Shown here: positions 1 to 9,697 of the stretch, one piece after another | Numbering within the stretch: position 1 is the first letter of the stretch | Layout of the letters: every line of letters begins with the position of its first letter | Assembly: GCA_016871175.1 (NCBI GenBank) | Contig: VFZL01000002.1 | Location: forward strand, 1-64,000 | DNA length: 64,000 nucleotides | Source: Acidimicrobiia bacterium | Lineage (GTDB): Bacteria; Acidobacteriota; Vicinamibacteria; Vicinamibacterales; CAVVIG01 | Reading direction: 5' to 3' | Position numbers and translations under genes: made by a program | The notes under the pieces: generated by a model | What the model saw: the letters and a program-made list of their open reading frames with translations, nothing else | Database searches by the model: none | Told to the model about the DNA's origin: nothing

Positions 1-65
1 ACGCACCAGCTTGAGGGGCTGGCGGTAGCAATACCGTGGAGGTTCGAGTCCTCTCTTCCGCACCA
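1..65 (+). tRNA. tRNA-Leu (anticodon GAG), 5' end outside window
   Basis: The 3' three quarters of a class II tRNA are visible. The anticodon stem CCAGC/GCTGG closes a 7-base loop TTGAGGG, giving anticodon GAG, which reads CUC and CUU leucine codons. A long variable arm (CGGTA/TACCG around GCAA), a T-arm with GTTCGAG, and an encoded CCA at 63-65 follow. The long variable arm excludes most other isotypes. The 5' acceptor strand and D-arm lie outside the window. An accessory island starts directly behind it, so this 3' end is a candidate integration site, but I found no second copy of it in the window. Confidence 0.93.
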
Positions 66-92
66 ATAGAAAGTCAATCAAGGCAAGGACTT

Positions 93-132
93 ACGGACGC
101 TACCCCACACGGGAGCGTCCGTTGGTGTTTTT
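93..132 (+). terminator. Rho-independent terminator after tRNA-Leu
   Basis: A 9-bp perfect stem (ACGGACGCT at 93-101 with AGCGTCCGT at 114-122), extended by CCC/GGG inside the loop, is followed by TGGTGTTTTT. It sits 28 bases behind the tRNA CCA end and should stop tRNA transcription. Between it and the first gene, a direct repeat GTAGTCGGG occurs twice near 137-156; nothing else is recognisable up to 360. Confidence 0.8.
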
Positions 133-360
133 GGGGTAGTCGGGTAAGTAGTCGGGTTTTGAGGGTCCCACCAGACCCGTTCCAGACGCTGCCAGACCTC
201 GCCAGGACGACCATCTCCCCGCTCCCGAGCGTCTTATCCACCCCTCCGAACGACCCCGCCAGACCCGCGCCAGCAGCCGCCTCCAGAACCCGACGCGGGT
301 TGCCAGTCATGGTAGAGAATGTGCCTTCGCGTCAACGGCAATCTGGTGGAGCAGCCACCG

Positions 361-1287
361 ATGAAAAAGTTCTACAGGGTCATGCTTGGCAAGGACAGTG
401 TGTATGCCGACGAATGCCGCCAGCGCGGATTTATCGGAGCCAACTTCGGAATCAAGCAAGATTTAACTGGACACCTCTCAGACGATTGGCGGAAGTTCAA
501 TAAACAGTTCATACCCGTCTATCTCCAAGCCAATCCAGCCAAGACAAATATCGCTGCTGGTTTGAGCTGCGGTCTGCTCTGGACACTCTGTAAAAATATG
601 GAGGACGGAGACATAGTCCTCTCGCCTGATGGCACAGGCAAATATTTTGTCGGTGAAGTTCAAGGTGAGTACCGATTTGTTCCTGACGCAGGTCTTCCAC
701 ACCAACGACAGGTCCGTTGGTTTGAGAGCACCATTGAGCGTTCCGCAATGAGTGACGCCCTAAGACATTCAACAGGGTCGATTGCCACCGTCTGTCAAAT
801 CAACAAACACCGCGAGGAGTTGACGAGCTTGATCAAGGGTGAAGCCCAGAAACCCGCCTTGATCAGCACGGATCCCGATGTCCAAGACCCGCTGGTCTTT
901 GCCTTGGAGAAACATCTAGAGGATTTCTTGGTCGCCAACTGGTCGCAAACCCTGCTCGGGAAGAAATATGGCCTCTACAACGATGGGGAGAACTTCGGAC
1001 AGCAGTTCCCAACCGACACTGGCGCTATCGATATCCTGGCGATTAGCAAGGACAAGCGAGAGCTCCTGATCGTGGAACTCAAGAAGGGCAGAGCGAGCGA
1101 CTCCGTGGTCGGGCAAATCCTGCGGTACATGGGTTACATCAAGGAAGTCACTGCCGAGGACCACCATCGGGTGCGAGGCGTGATCATCGCTTCCGAGGAC
1201 GACCAGCGAATCAAGCGTGCTCTCACGGTCGCTCCAGACGTTGAGTTCTTTAGGTACGAAGTGAAGTTTGATTTGGTCAAGGACTAA
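361..1287 (+). CDS. Predicted restriction-type nuclease: PUA/EVE-like N-terminus plus NucS-type PD-(D/E)XK domain
   Basis: The 308-residue protein has two parts. Residues 1-155 resemble a PUA/EVE-like reader module (GDIVLSPDG at 83-91, VRWFEST around 118-124). Residues 175-300 match the NucS/DUF91-type endonuclease domain: GAIDILAI at 221-228 with Asp224, VELKKGR at 238-244 with Glu239 and Lys241, then VVGQILRYMGYI. The D...ExK arrangement is the PD-(D/E)XK active site. In this architecture the N-terminal module is usually thought to sense modified or foreign DNA, so a single-gene restriction role is an inference. Start: ATG 361 is preceded by GGTGGAG; an upstream in-frame start at 319 would add 14 residues. 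Its base composition is more AT-rich than the core genes of the window, and it sits between a tRNA and a recombinase, which suggests transfer. Confidence 0.8.
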   Translation: MKKFYRVMLGKDSVYADECRQRGFIGANFGIKQDLTGHLSDDWRKFNKQFIPVYLQANPAKTNIAAGLSCGLLWTLCKNMEDGDIVLSPDGTGKYFVGEVQGEYRFVPDAGLPHQRQVRWFESTIERSAMSDALRHSTGSIATVCQINKHREELTSLIKGEAQKPALISTDPDVQDPLVFALEKHLEDFLVANWSQTLLGKKYGLYNDGENFGQQFPTDTGAIDILAISKDKRELLIVELKKGRASDSVVGQILRYMGYIKEVTAEDHHRVRGVIIASEDDQRIKRALTVAPDVEFFRYEVKFDLVKD

Positions 1288-1556
1288 CGATTCCACGATG
1301 TCCCCTGCTGTCTGCCGCTCAATAAGACATCAAGCAGCTTTCGGGAAGGACACCACTACGTCACGCGAGTCAGCTTTCGTCTCGGTGACGTTCTGAGGGT
1401 CGCGTAATACCCCGCCAACCCACTATGGAACCGCGATCAGGGGTGAACCAACGTCCTCTAACCCCCTTCCACGCGACTCCCCAGACCCGCGCCCAACGGT
1501 TCCATCTGTAATGGTTTGGTCGCAGCGTTACAGGGAGCCAGAAAAGCCTTGTGTTT

Positions 1557-1582
1557 GTCATAGTGACCTACTACACTATGAC
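1557..1582. promoter_or_regulatory. Perfect 9-bp inverted repeat at recombinase start (operator or recombination site)
   Basis: GTCATAGTG (1557-1565) and CACTATGAC (1574-1582) are perfect inverted copies separated by 8 bases, ending two bases before the recombinase ATG. The dyad overlaps a possible promoter (TTGTCA at 1555-1560, 16-base spacer, TATGAC at 1577-1582). It could be an autoregulatory operator or part of the crossover site used by the recombinase. No Shine-Dalgarno sequence lies between the dyad and the ATG. Confidence 0.6.
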
Positions 1583-1584
1583 AT

Positions 1585-2304
1585 ATGACCAAGAAACGCA
1601 CCCGCGCCGACGAGACCCTCACCCCCCGCACGTTCGGGTATTGCCGCGTCTCGACCCGCCAGCAAGCGAATGAAGGACATTCCCTCGCGGACCAGCAGCA
1701 GCGGATTGCGGGGTATTGCCAAGCGAACGGTCTTCCCGCACCGAGCCAGTTCTTTGTGGATGCTGCGACCAGTGGAACGGTCAGCCTTCAGAAGCGTGAG
1801 CAGGGTGCGCTGCTCCTCGCGGACCTGCGGAAGGGTGACCACATCATCGTGACCAAAGGTGACCGTCTGTTCAGGTCTGCGAAGAACGCACTGGAGATTG
1901 CGGAGTCGCTGCGGGACAAGGGAGTCGGACTCCATCTGATGGATATGGGTGGTGAGGTGCTCAACTCCTCCGTCTCTCGTCTGGTGTTCGGCATCCTAAT
2001 GATGGTTGCCAATATGGAGAGCGAACGTATTGGGGAACGCACCGCCAGTGTGAAGGAACACCTACGCGCACAGGGTCGGTTCGTCGGGGGTGCGGTGCCG
2101 TTTGGGTATGCCAAGACTGCGGATGGTGCGCTCAAGCGACGGAAGGATTTTAGTTCGCTCCAGAAACGGATTAGCGAGATGTCGCGGAAAGGTCATTCCA
2201 CCCGCGCTATCGCCCAGACGCTAACCGAGGACGGGACGCCCGTGAGCCACAACACCATCTACCGACTGCTGGATGGGCGACGGAAGACGGACGCGCACGC
2301 GTAG
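1585..2304 (+). CDS. Serine recombinase (resolvase/invertase family)
   Basis: The 239-residue protein carries the resolvase catalytic motif YCRVST at 19-24, with Ser23 as nucleophile, then a typical resolvase core (GDRLFRS near 92-98, MMVANMESERIGERT near 137-151) and a short C-terminal helix-turn-helix region (STRAIAQTL...SHNTIYRLL). It lacks the large zinc-ribbon/coiled-coil extension of phage large serine integrases, so it is more likely a resolvase/invertase or small-element transposase. It probably mobilises or rearranges the surrounding island. The start is ATG 1585, with no Shine-Dalgarno, directly behind a perfect dyad, so translation may be leaderless or autoregulated. It ends with TAG. 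Confidence 0.92.
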   Translation: MTKKRTRADETLTPRTFGYCRVSTRQQANEGHSLADQQQRIAGYCQANGLPAPSQFFVDAATSGTVSLQKREQGALLLADLRKGDHIIVTKGDRLFRSAKNALEIAESLRDKGVGLHLMDMGGEVLNSSVSRLVFGILMMVANMESERIGERTASVKEHLRAQGRFVGGAVPFGYAKTADGALKRRKDFSSLQKRISEMSRKGHSTRAIAQTLTEDGTPVSHNTIYRLLDGRRKTDAHA

Positions 2305-2315
2305 AACACCACGTT

Positions 2316-2352
2316 GGGAGAGTGCCCGTCCCATCCACGGGCATAATCTCCC
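2316..2352. promoter_or_regulatory. Two-part hairpin between recombinase and HNH fragment
   Basis: GGGAGA (2316-2321) pairs with TCTCCC (2347-2352) and TGCCCGT (2323-2329) pairs with ACGGGCA (2337-2343), around a 7-base loop. The hairpin starts 11 bases after the recombinase stop and ends 2 bases before the HNH start codon. It has no T-run on the + strand, so it is a weak terminator candidate; sequestering of the downstream start is the alternative. Confidence 0.45.
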
Positions 2353-2354
2353 CC

Positions 2355-2578
2355 ATGCCCCGTCTTACCGCTCGCCCAAGACCGACCGCTTCCCCAGACG
2401 AAGCACTGCTGATTGAGACCCTCCAGTCGCTCCGCACGCAACGGCGTCAGCGTCTGTCGCCCCGTCGTCCCCGTCTTCGACTCTCCCGCGAACAACGGGC
2501 ACTGATTGCTGCCAAGACCGACCGGCGCTGCCACATCTGCGGTGGCGTGCTAGACGTCACCTGGCATGCCGACCACGG
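2355..2578 (+). pseudogene. HNH endonuclease, 5' fragment only
   Basis: From ATG 2355 the reading encodes a basic N-terminal region and then LSREQRALIAAK...RCHICGG...WHADH, the first half of an HNH nuclease: the CxxC zinc pair and the ADH that starts the active site. After ADH (about 2578) the similarity stops, and the remaining open frame to 2795 is low-complexity Arg/Ser-rich sequence unlike any HNH C-terminus. The catalytic second half and second CxxC are missing, so this is a remnant. The break probably marks the right edge of the tRNA-Leu island. Confidence 0.65.
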
Positions 2579-2779
2579 GCTTCTTCACCGGCACGCTGTG
2601 GGGCAACGGGGCCGACCGCCCGATTCTGGCACGGTGATCTATGGGGCGGCTGCTTGTTGCCTTGCGATTGACTTCCTGACGATTCAGGTGCGGAGCCTCG
2701 CACCGGGACGTTCCGAGCAGCGTCGCCTCGGAAACCCTAGCTGGTCCGTAGGCTGGGCTCGGACGCGGCGTAGCATAGG

Positions 2780-2810
2780 TTGGGTGAGCCTCTGACGGAG
2801 TTGGTATAAT
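2780..2810 (+). promoter_or_regulatory. Candidate sigma-70 promoter for the polysaccharide export genes
   Basis: An extended -10 element, TGGTATAAT (TATAAT at 2805-2810), matches consensus perfectly. The upstream -35 is weak (TTGGGT at 2780-2785, 19-base spacing). Transcription would begin near 2817, about 30 bases before the permease start. The rest of 2579-2847 shows no gene. Confidence 0.55.
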
Positions 2811-2847
2811 CCACAGGCTCGGCATACCGGAGCCGACGCCTGTTCCA

Positions 2848-3750
2848 TTGGAGACACCGACATCCTTACGGGCGATTCCATCACTCGGGACCGAGCGCGC
2901 TCGTGTGACGCTGTCCGCACGCTCGGCATCGTTCGCGAGCCATCTGAACCCGGTTGCGCTGCTCCGGCAACTGTGGCGCGGGTGGAGCCTCATCGGTCAG
3001 TTCACACGACGCGAGGTCCAAGGCCGCTACCGCAGCTCGCTACTCGGCCTCGCGTGGTCGTTCATCAATCCTCTCGCGCTTCTCCTCGTCTACACCTTCG
3101 TGTTTGGTATCGTGCTGAAGCAACGCTGGCCGAGTGTGGCGTCGGACGGGCTCGCGCAATTCGGCCTGGTGCTCTTTGCCGGGCTCATTGTGTTCGGCAT
3201 CTTCAGTGAATGCGCGACCCGCGCCGCCGGACTCATCGTCAGCACGCCGAACTATGTGAAGAAGGTGGTGTTCCCCTTGGAGCTACTGCCCGTGAGCGTG
3301 CTCGGATCGGCACTGTTTCACGCGGCCATCGGGTTGGCCGTACTGCTCGTCGCGCACCTCGCGCTTGGCGGCGCGGCGCGAGCAAGCTGGGTGCTCATTC
3401 CGGTCGTGCTGCTGCCGGTCGTGTGTCTCAGCCTCGGGCTCCTGTGGATGCTATCGAGCCTCGGCGTGTTCATTCGCGATCTCGGGTACGCTGTGGCGCT
3501 TGCAGTGCAGATCCTGTTCTTCGCGACGCCGATCTTCTATCCAATGGAGGCCATCCCGTCGCCCTACCGCGCGGTGCTGCGCTCCAGTCCGCTGGCGACA
3601 GTCGTCGAGGCCCTGCGCGCCACCATCTTCGGTGGCCCGCCGGTGGCGTGGACGTCGTGGGCGCTGGCGGCGTTGTTCGGCGCCGTGGTGATGGTGGTGG
3701 GGTACGCCTGGTTCATGCGCACGTGCCGTGCTTTTGGAGACGTCATCTGA
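2848..3750 (+). CDS. ABC-2 type polysaccharide export permease (Wzm/KpsM/TagG family)
   Basis: The 300-residue inner-membrane protein has about six hydrophobic segments. The family-typical N-terminal region (FTRREVQGRYRSSLLGLAW, residues about 52-70) and the conserved end (FFATPIFYPMEAIP, then SPLATVVEALRATIFGG) are both present. With its ATPase it would export a lipid-linked polysaccharide to the periplasm. The start is a TTG at 2848 without a clear Shine-Dalgarno; an in-frame GTG at 2905 is an alternative and would still keep all membrane segments. The partner ATPase follows within 60 bases but is truncated, so this exporter may be non-functional. Confidence 0.88.
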   Translation: METPTSLRAIPSLGTERARVTLSARSASFASHLNPVALLRQLWRGWSLIGQFTRREVQGRYRSSLLGLAWSFINPLALLLVYTFVFGIVLKQRWPSVASDGLAQFGLVLFAGLIVFGIFSECATRAAGLIVSTPNYVKKVVFPLELLPVSVLGSALFHAAIGLAVLLVAHLALGGAARASWVLIPVVLLPVVCLSLGLLWMLSSLGVFIRDLGYAVALAVQILFFATPIFYPMEAIPSPYRAVLRSSPLATVVEALRATIFGGPPVAWTSWALAALFGAVVMVVGYAWFMRTCRAFGDVI

Positions 3751-3806
3751 CGGACGCCCCCTCTCCGTCTTCGTCATCGGCTGTGTCGTCAAAGTCGCCT
3801 GGATCG

Positions 3807-4382
3807 ATGGGCGAACTCGCCGTCGCGGTCCGCGACGTCGGCAAACGCTATCGCATCTACTCGCAGCCTCAGGATCGGTTGAAGCAGATGGTGTTCGGCC
3901 GCTTCGGTCGTCACTACGGGGAAGATTTCTGGGCGCTTCGGCACGTGACCTTCGACGTGGCACCGGGCGAACGCTTCGGCGTGATAGGGCGCAACGGATC
4001 GGGGAAGAGCACCCTCCTTCAGATGATCGCCGGCACGATCGCACCGACCGAAGGCGAGGTCGATATCCGCGGTCGTGTCGCGGCGTTGCTCGAGTTGGGC
4101 AGCGGCTTCAACCCTGAGTTCACTGGGCGCGAGAACGTCTTTCTCAACGCGGCCATTCAGGGTCTCTCTCGCGAGCAGGTGCTCGCGCGCTTCGACGACA
4201 TCGCGGCGTTTGCCGACATCGGGGAGTTCATCGATCAGTCCGTCAAGGTGTACTCGAGCGGCATGTTTGTGCGGTTGGCCTTCGCCGTCAGCACGAGCAT
4301 GGAGGCGGATGTTCTGCTCATCGACGAAGCGCTGGCCGTGGGCGACGTCTTCTTCCGGCAGAAGTGCTACCGCCGGCTCGAA
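3807..4382 (+). pseudogene. Polysaccharide ABC transporter ATPase (Wzt/KpsT/TagH family), 3' end deleted
   Basis: Starting at ATG 3807 (in-frame GTG at 3783 possible), the protein shows Walker A GRNGSGKS (61-68), a Wzt-type Q-loop region (RVAALLELGSGF), the signature YSSGM (149-153) and Walker B VLLIDEALAVGD (169-180). At about 4382, directly after the D-loop region, homology stops. The switch histidine and the C-terminal half are missing and the frame runs into glycosyltransferase sequence read out of frame, ending at 4505. It follows the permease in the usual Wzm-Wzt order. The junction looks like a deletion, or an assembly error. Confidence 0.82.
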
Positions 4383-6250
<1,868 letters not shown>

Positions 6251-6269
6251 CGACACGAAGCGACTCGTG

Positions 6270-8177
6270 ATGGATCGGACGGTCCTCCCGTCAGTCGACG
6301 TCATCGCGTCGCGTCCCCACCAGAGCGTCAGCCCGTCCAGGCGCGAAGGGGTTGCAGCGTTCCTGCTGATTGCCACGGCATTCCTGCTGCTCTTCGGGTC
6401 GGTGCTCGATGCCGAATTCTACGTCGTCGAGGACCACATCCTGTTCAGGCGCGGGCCCACCGCGTTCGGGGATTGGTGGACGCGCGTCGTACAGGACGTC
6501 CAAGCGTACGGTCGCTTCCGACCAGGGTACCAGGCGTACGTTGTCCTCGGCTTCGCGTTGCTGGGCCCTCACCCTCACCTCTGGCACGCGGCGGTGCTGC
6601 TGTGCGGAAGCGCGACATGCTGGTTTCTCTACGCGGCGCTGAGGACGCTTGGCGCGGACGTCGTCTCGACGGCTGTCTTCGTGCTGCTCGTGCTGCTAAC
6701 TGGGACGCAGCATTGGATTTGGATCAATCTGATTCCAGCCGAAACCTCGGGCATGTTATAGGCTTCAGCCGCGACCTGGGGCATCGTGAACGCGGCGCGC
6801 CGGGAGTCCGGGCCAACCGGGCCCGCCGCACTTGCGCTGACCTGTCTGGCGCTGGCCGGTTTGGCAAAAGAGAGTTTCGTCATCCTCGTTCCGGCGCTGT
6901 TGCTCTTCTGGCTGACGTGCCATCGGTGGTTTCACGGCGACTCGTGGGGCCACGCGCTGCGAGCGCTTCGCGGGACGCTGGCGGTCGGCATCTCCATCTT
7001 CTCGCTTCACATCGCCTTGGTCCTGGCGACTTTGATGGCGCTGCCGGCCGGCTATAGCGGGAGCATGGTCGGGCTCTTGAGTGCGAGCTTCGACCCCAAG
7101 CACTGGCTCGACCTCGTCTCGGTGGTGCCACTGACCGTACGGATCGCACTGGTCGCGACCATCGCCGTCGCGGGCTTGACGTGGATCGAACAACCCCGCC
7201 GTCGTTAGCTGATCCTGGCGGTGGCAGGCGTGTTGAGTCTTTGGCTCGTTCCGCAGCTCGTGCTCTACAGGAACGGCATGCGAGAACGATATCTTCTGCC
7301 CTTCATGGTCGGCGTCGCCGGTGCCATCGCACTGGCCTTGGCCGCCATGCGACAGCATCCCCGATTGCGCGTTGCGTGGCCGCTCGCGGTACTCGCGCTC
7401 GCTCCAGCGCTGGGCAGGGGTGTGTCGTCCACTGTGGCGCTGGTGGAACCGTTTGTCGCCGAGACCAAAGCCTTCGATCGGATGGTCAGGTTCCTGGCCG
7501 AGAACGTGCCTCCGCACAGCGCGATCCTGATGGCTGGTGATTCGGGCACGGCATATGGCTTCGAAGCCACGTACGCGCTGCCGATGTACCTGACGCGAGC
7601 AGGTAGCACGTCACCGTTCTATCTGTGGCCGCTCGTATCGTCCGGCGAACGGAGCCCCGCCCACATTGCAGCCTTGCGGGACAACACCGCCTTCAAGTAT
7701 CCCGACACGCTGACTCCCGATGGCGTTGGCGCGGTCGTCATCGTGGACAAGTGGGTACCGACGCTCGACATCGATCCATTGGTGCGCTGGCTGGGCGACA
7801 CACGGTGGCGTGAGGTGACGTTCGCTGAGCCATACACGACTTTCTCGTGGCGGCGTCCCGGCTACGCTGCCGCCGGGTCGGTCAGACATCGTGCGCTGTT
7901 GTCCGTCGATGGCGGGGCGGCGACTCGTGGCCATTCACTCCTGGTGGTCGATCGACCGTTGGCCGCGATCATCAGCGCCGGGCCGGTGCTCGACGGGCCA
8001 CCTTGAGGTCTCGAGCCCGACTTCGCCGGTCCCGGCTCGATCGTCTGGCTCGGCCGAGGCGATCGGGAAGGTCTGGCCGGAACCTTGACCGCCGATCGCG
8101 AGCAGTCCATCGTGATCGAGGTTGACGTCGTAACAACAGGGGTCGCGATGCTGAAGTGGACCCCAGGACACTGCTAA
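6270..8177 (+). pseudogene. Multi-pass membrane protein (GT-C-like), interrupted by in-frame stops
   Basis: One reading phase stays coding-like from ATG 6270 to a TAA at 8175-8177 but is cut by TAG at 6759-6761, TAG at 7206-7208 and TGA at 8004-8006. The pieces are hydrophobic and resemble integral-membrane glycosyltransferases: an N-terminal membrane segment (AAFLLIATAFLLLFGSVLD) with an acidic loop FYVVEDH, several further helices, and a C-terminal soluble part (VPPHSAILMAGDSG...). After the TGA, SIVWLGRGDREGLAGTL still looks like protein. The phase never changes, so substitutions (or base-call errors), not indels, are responsible. Family assignment is tentative; it lies between fucose synthase and the repeat protein. 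Confidence 0.6.
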
Positions 8178-8209
8178 GTGTATTACGGAGGAAGCGGGGA
8201 CGGGCGGGC

Positions 8210-8254
8210 GGCAAAACGAAACGAGGGGGCACGCTCTCTCAGCGTGCCCCCTCG
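8210..8254 (-). terminator. Strong rho-independent terminator for the repeat-protein gene
   Basis: A 14-bp perfect stem (8222-8235 with 8241-8254, GC-rich, 5-base loop CTCTC) lies 31 bases beyond the TAG of the minus-strand repeat protein. Read on the minus strand it is followed by CGTTTCGTTTTG, a T-rich tail. It also separates this gene from the convergent broken membrane protein. Confidence 0.8.
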
Positions 8255-8284
8255 AAGCGGTCGCGGATCGGACGCCCTGTGGTC

Positions 8285-9432
8285 CTATTGTTTCAGAATC
8301 GGCGTGTCGTTGCCGTTGCCCCACTGGAATCCATTGGACCCGCCCGACGCGTACTTGACGTACCAGGTACCGTTCGAAGGGCGGAAGATGGCGACATCCA
8401 CCTTCGCGTCGCCGTCGTAGTCTCCAGGGACCGGAACGTCGGAGGTGTTCCCCCAGGGGATGGTGGCCGAGGCAGAGGTGCCCGAGTACCGGATGTACCA
8501 GGTGCCGCCCGAGGGACGGAACACCGCGAAGTCGGTTTTCCCGTCACCGTCGTAATCAGCCGGCACCGGCTTGTCGCCGGCATTACCCCACGCGAACGCG
8601 AGGCCAGCTCCCGTTCGTGAGCGCTTGATGTACCACGTGTTGGCGCTTGGTCGATAGACGGCATAGTCGATGACCTTGTCGCCGTCGTAGTCGCCTGGAA
8701 CCGGGATGTCGTCCGCGTTCCCCCATTGGAACCCTGTCGACCAACCCGCGAGCGAGCGCACGTACCACGTGTCATTCCACGGACGAAACGCCGCGATCTC
8801 GCTCCTGCCGTCGCCGTTGTAGTCACCAGGAACGAGTTTCAGGAACGAGTTTGTCGTGTTCGTTGCCCCACTGGACCCCCGTGGCAAACCCAGTCGCCGT
8901 GAATCGCAGGTACCACGTGCCGTTCCACGGTCGGAACACGGCGATGTCAATAAGCCCGTCGCCGTCGTAGTCAACGGGGACCGGGATGTCGCCTCTGTTC
9001 CCCCCAGGCTACACCGGTGGTCCGGCCGTTCGAGTGTTTGATGTACCACGTGCCGTTCGACGGGCGGAACACCGTGATGTCGCTCATGTAGTCGCCCGAG
9101 AAGTCCCCAGCCACCGCGGCCGCCACGCCGACGCGGGTCGAGATTTCAACCGACGGCTCGCCAACGACCCGCGACGTGTTGTAGGCCCGCACGACGAAGT
9201 AGTAGGGGCTACCGTTCGTGAGGTTCAGGATCTGAGCGGTGGTGCGATTGCCCACGTCGACCGCGGCCGTGTAATACCCTGGCTGCGTGCCGTATTCGAC
9301 GCGATACCCGGCAATCCCGGGTTCGATGGACGCGTCCCATGCGAGGGTGGCGCTGGCGGCCTGCGCCACTGCCGTCGTGGCCAGCGCTGCGACAGCGAAG
9401 CAGCAAGTCCGGAAGAGTGTTCGTGCGCTCAT
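8285..9432 (-). pseudogene. Secreted Fn3 plus six FG-GAP/VCBS-like repeats, broken by two frameshifts
   Basis: The start codon at 9432 opens a signal peptide (CCFAVAALATTAVAQA) and a fibronectin type III domain (LAWDASIEPGIAGYRVEYG...YYFVVRAYN). Six about 40-residue repeats follow with the pattern DYDGDG, then (V/I)FRPSNGTWY, ending WGN. The first repeat sits in the start frame; a C6 run at 9000-9005 shifts the frame, and a 13-bp tandem duplication at 8827-8852 shifts it again. Removing one C and one 13-bp copy restores an uninterrupted protein ending NGNDTPILKQ with TAG at 8285. The Asp-rich loops resemble calcium-binding beta-propeller blades. It is probably extracellular; the pathway is unknown. 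It is followed by a strong terminator. Confidence 0.75.
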
Positions 9433-9449
9433 AGCTCCCAGATGAGCAA

Positions 9450-9514
9450 AGGGCGTACCCTGCGCTCGAGGTCAGAGCCCGCGATCCGGGCTCGGCCTAA
9501 GTTGTTGATGACCT
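9450..9514. promoter_or_regulatory. Structured leader upstream of the repeat-protein gene
   Basis: Between the divergent genes at 9432 and 9698 there is nested pairing: AGGTCA (9469-9474) with TGACCT (9509-9514) encloses the hairpin GAGCCC/GGGCTC (9475-9480 with 9488-9493), and a small hairpin AGGG-CGTA-CCCT lies at 9450-9461. On the minus strand this would be the 5' leader of the Fn3/FG-GAP gene. It matches no riboswitch consensus I know (checked by eye against cyclic-di-GMP class I). Confidence 0.3.
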
Positions 9515-9697
9515 TCGTTTTGTCCCGAGGCCCGTAGGCCCTCTCGCTCGAACTGCGGCCACGATTCATATTGTGCTGTTCCTTACGCCGTCATGTGAGC
9601 GATTGACAGCATACTAGCCCCAGCCAGCCCCCTCTGCCTGAGTCGGAGTGCCGTTTCCGGCGCTATTTCACGCGCGCACGAGTCCGATAAGGGAGTT

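Noticed and set aside
6759-8006. Genome-wide amber (TAG) recoding
   Set aside because: Many intact genes end with TAG at the family-expected position (thiG, thiS, infA, M16, M18), so TAG is a normal stop here.
9433-9590. Cyclic-di-GMP class I riboswitch in the leader of the repeat protein
   Set aside because: A CCUAA-like piece and an AACGAAGG piece are present but in the wrong order and without the receptor pairing; left as an unassigned structured leader.
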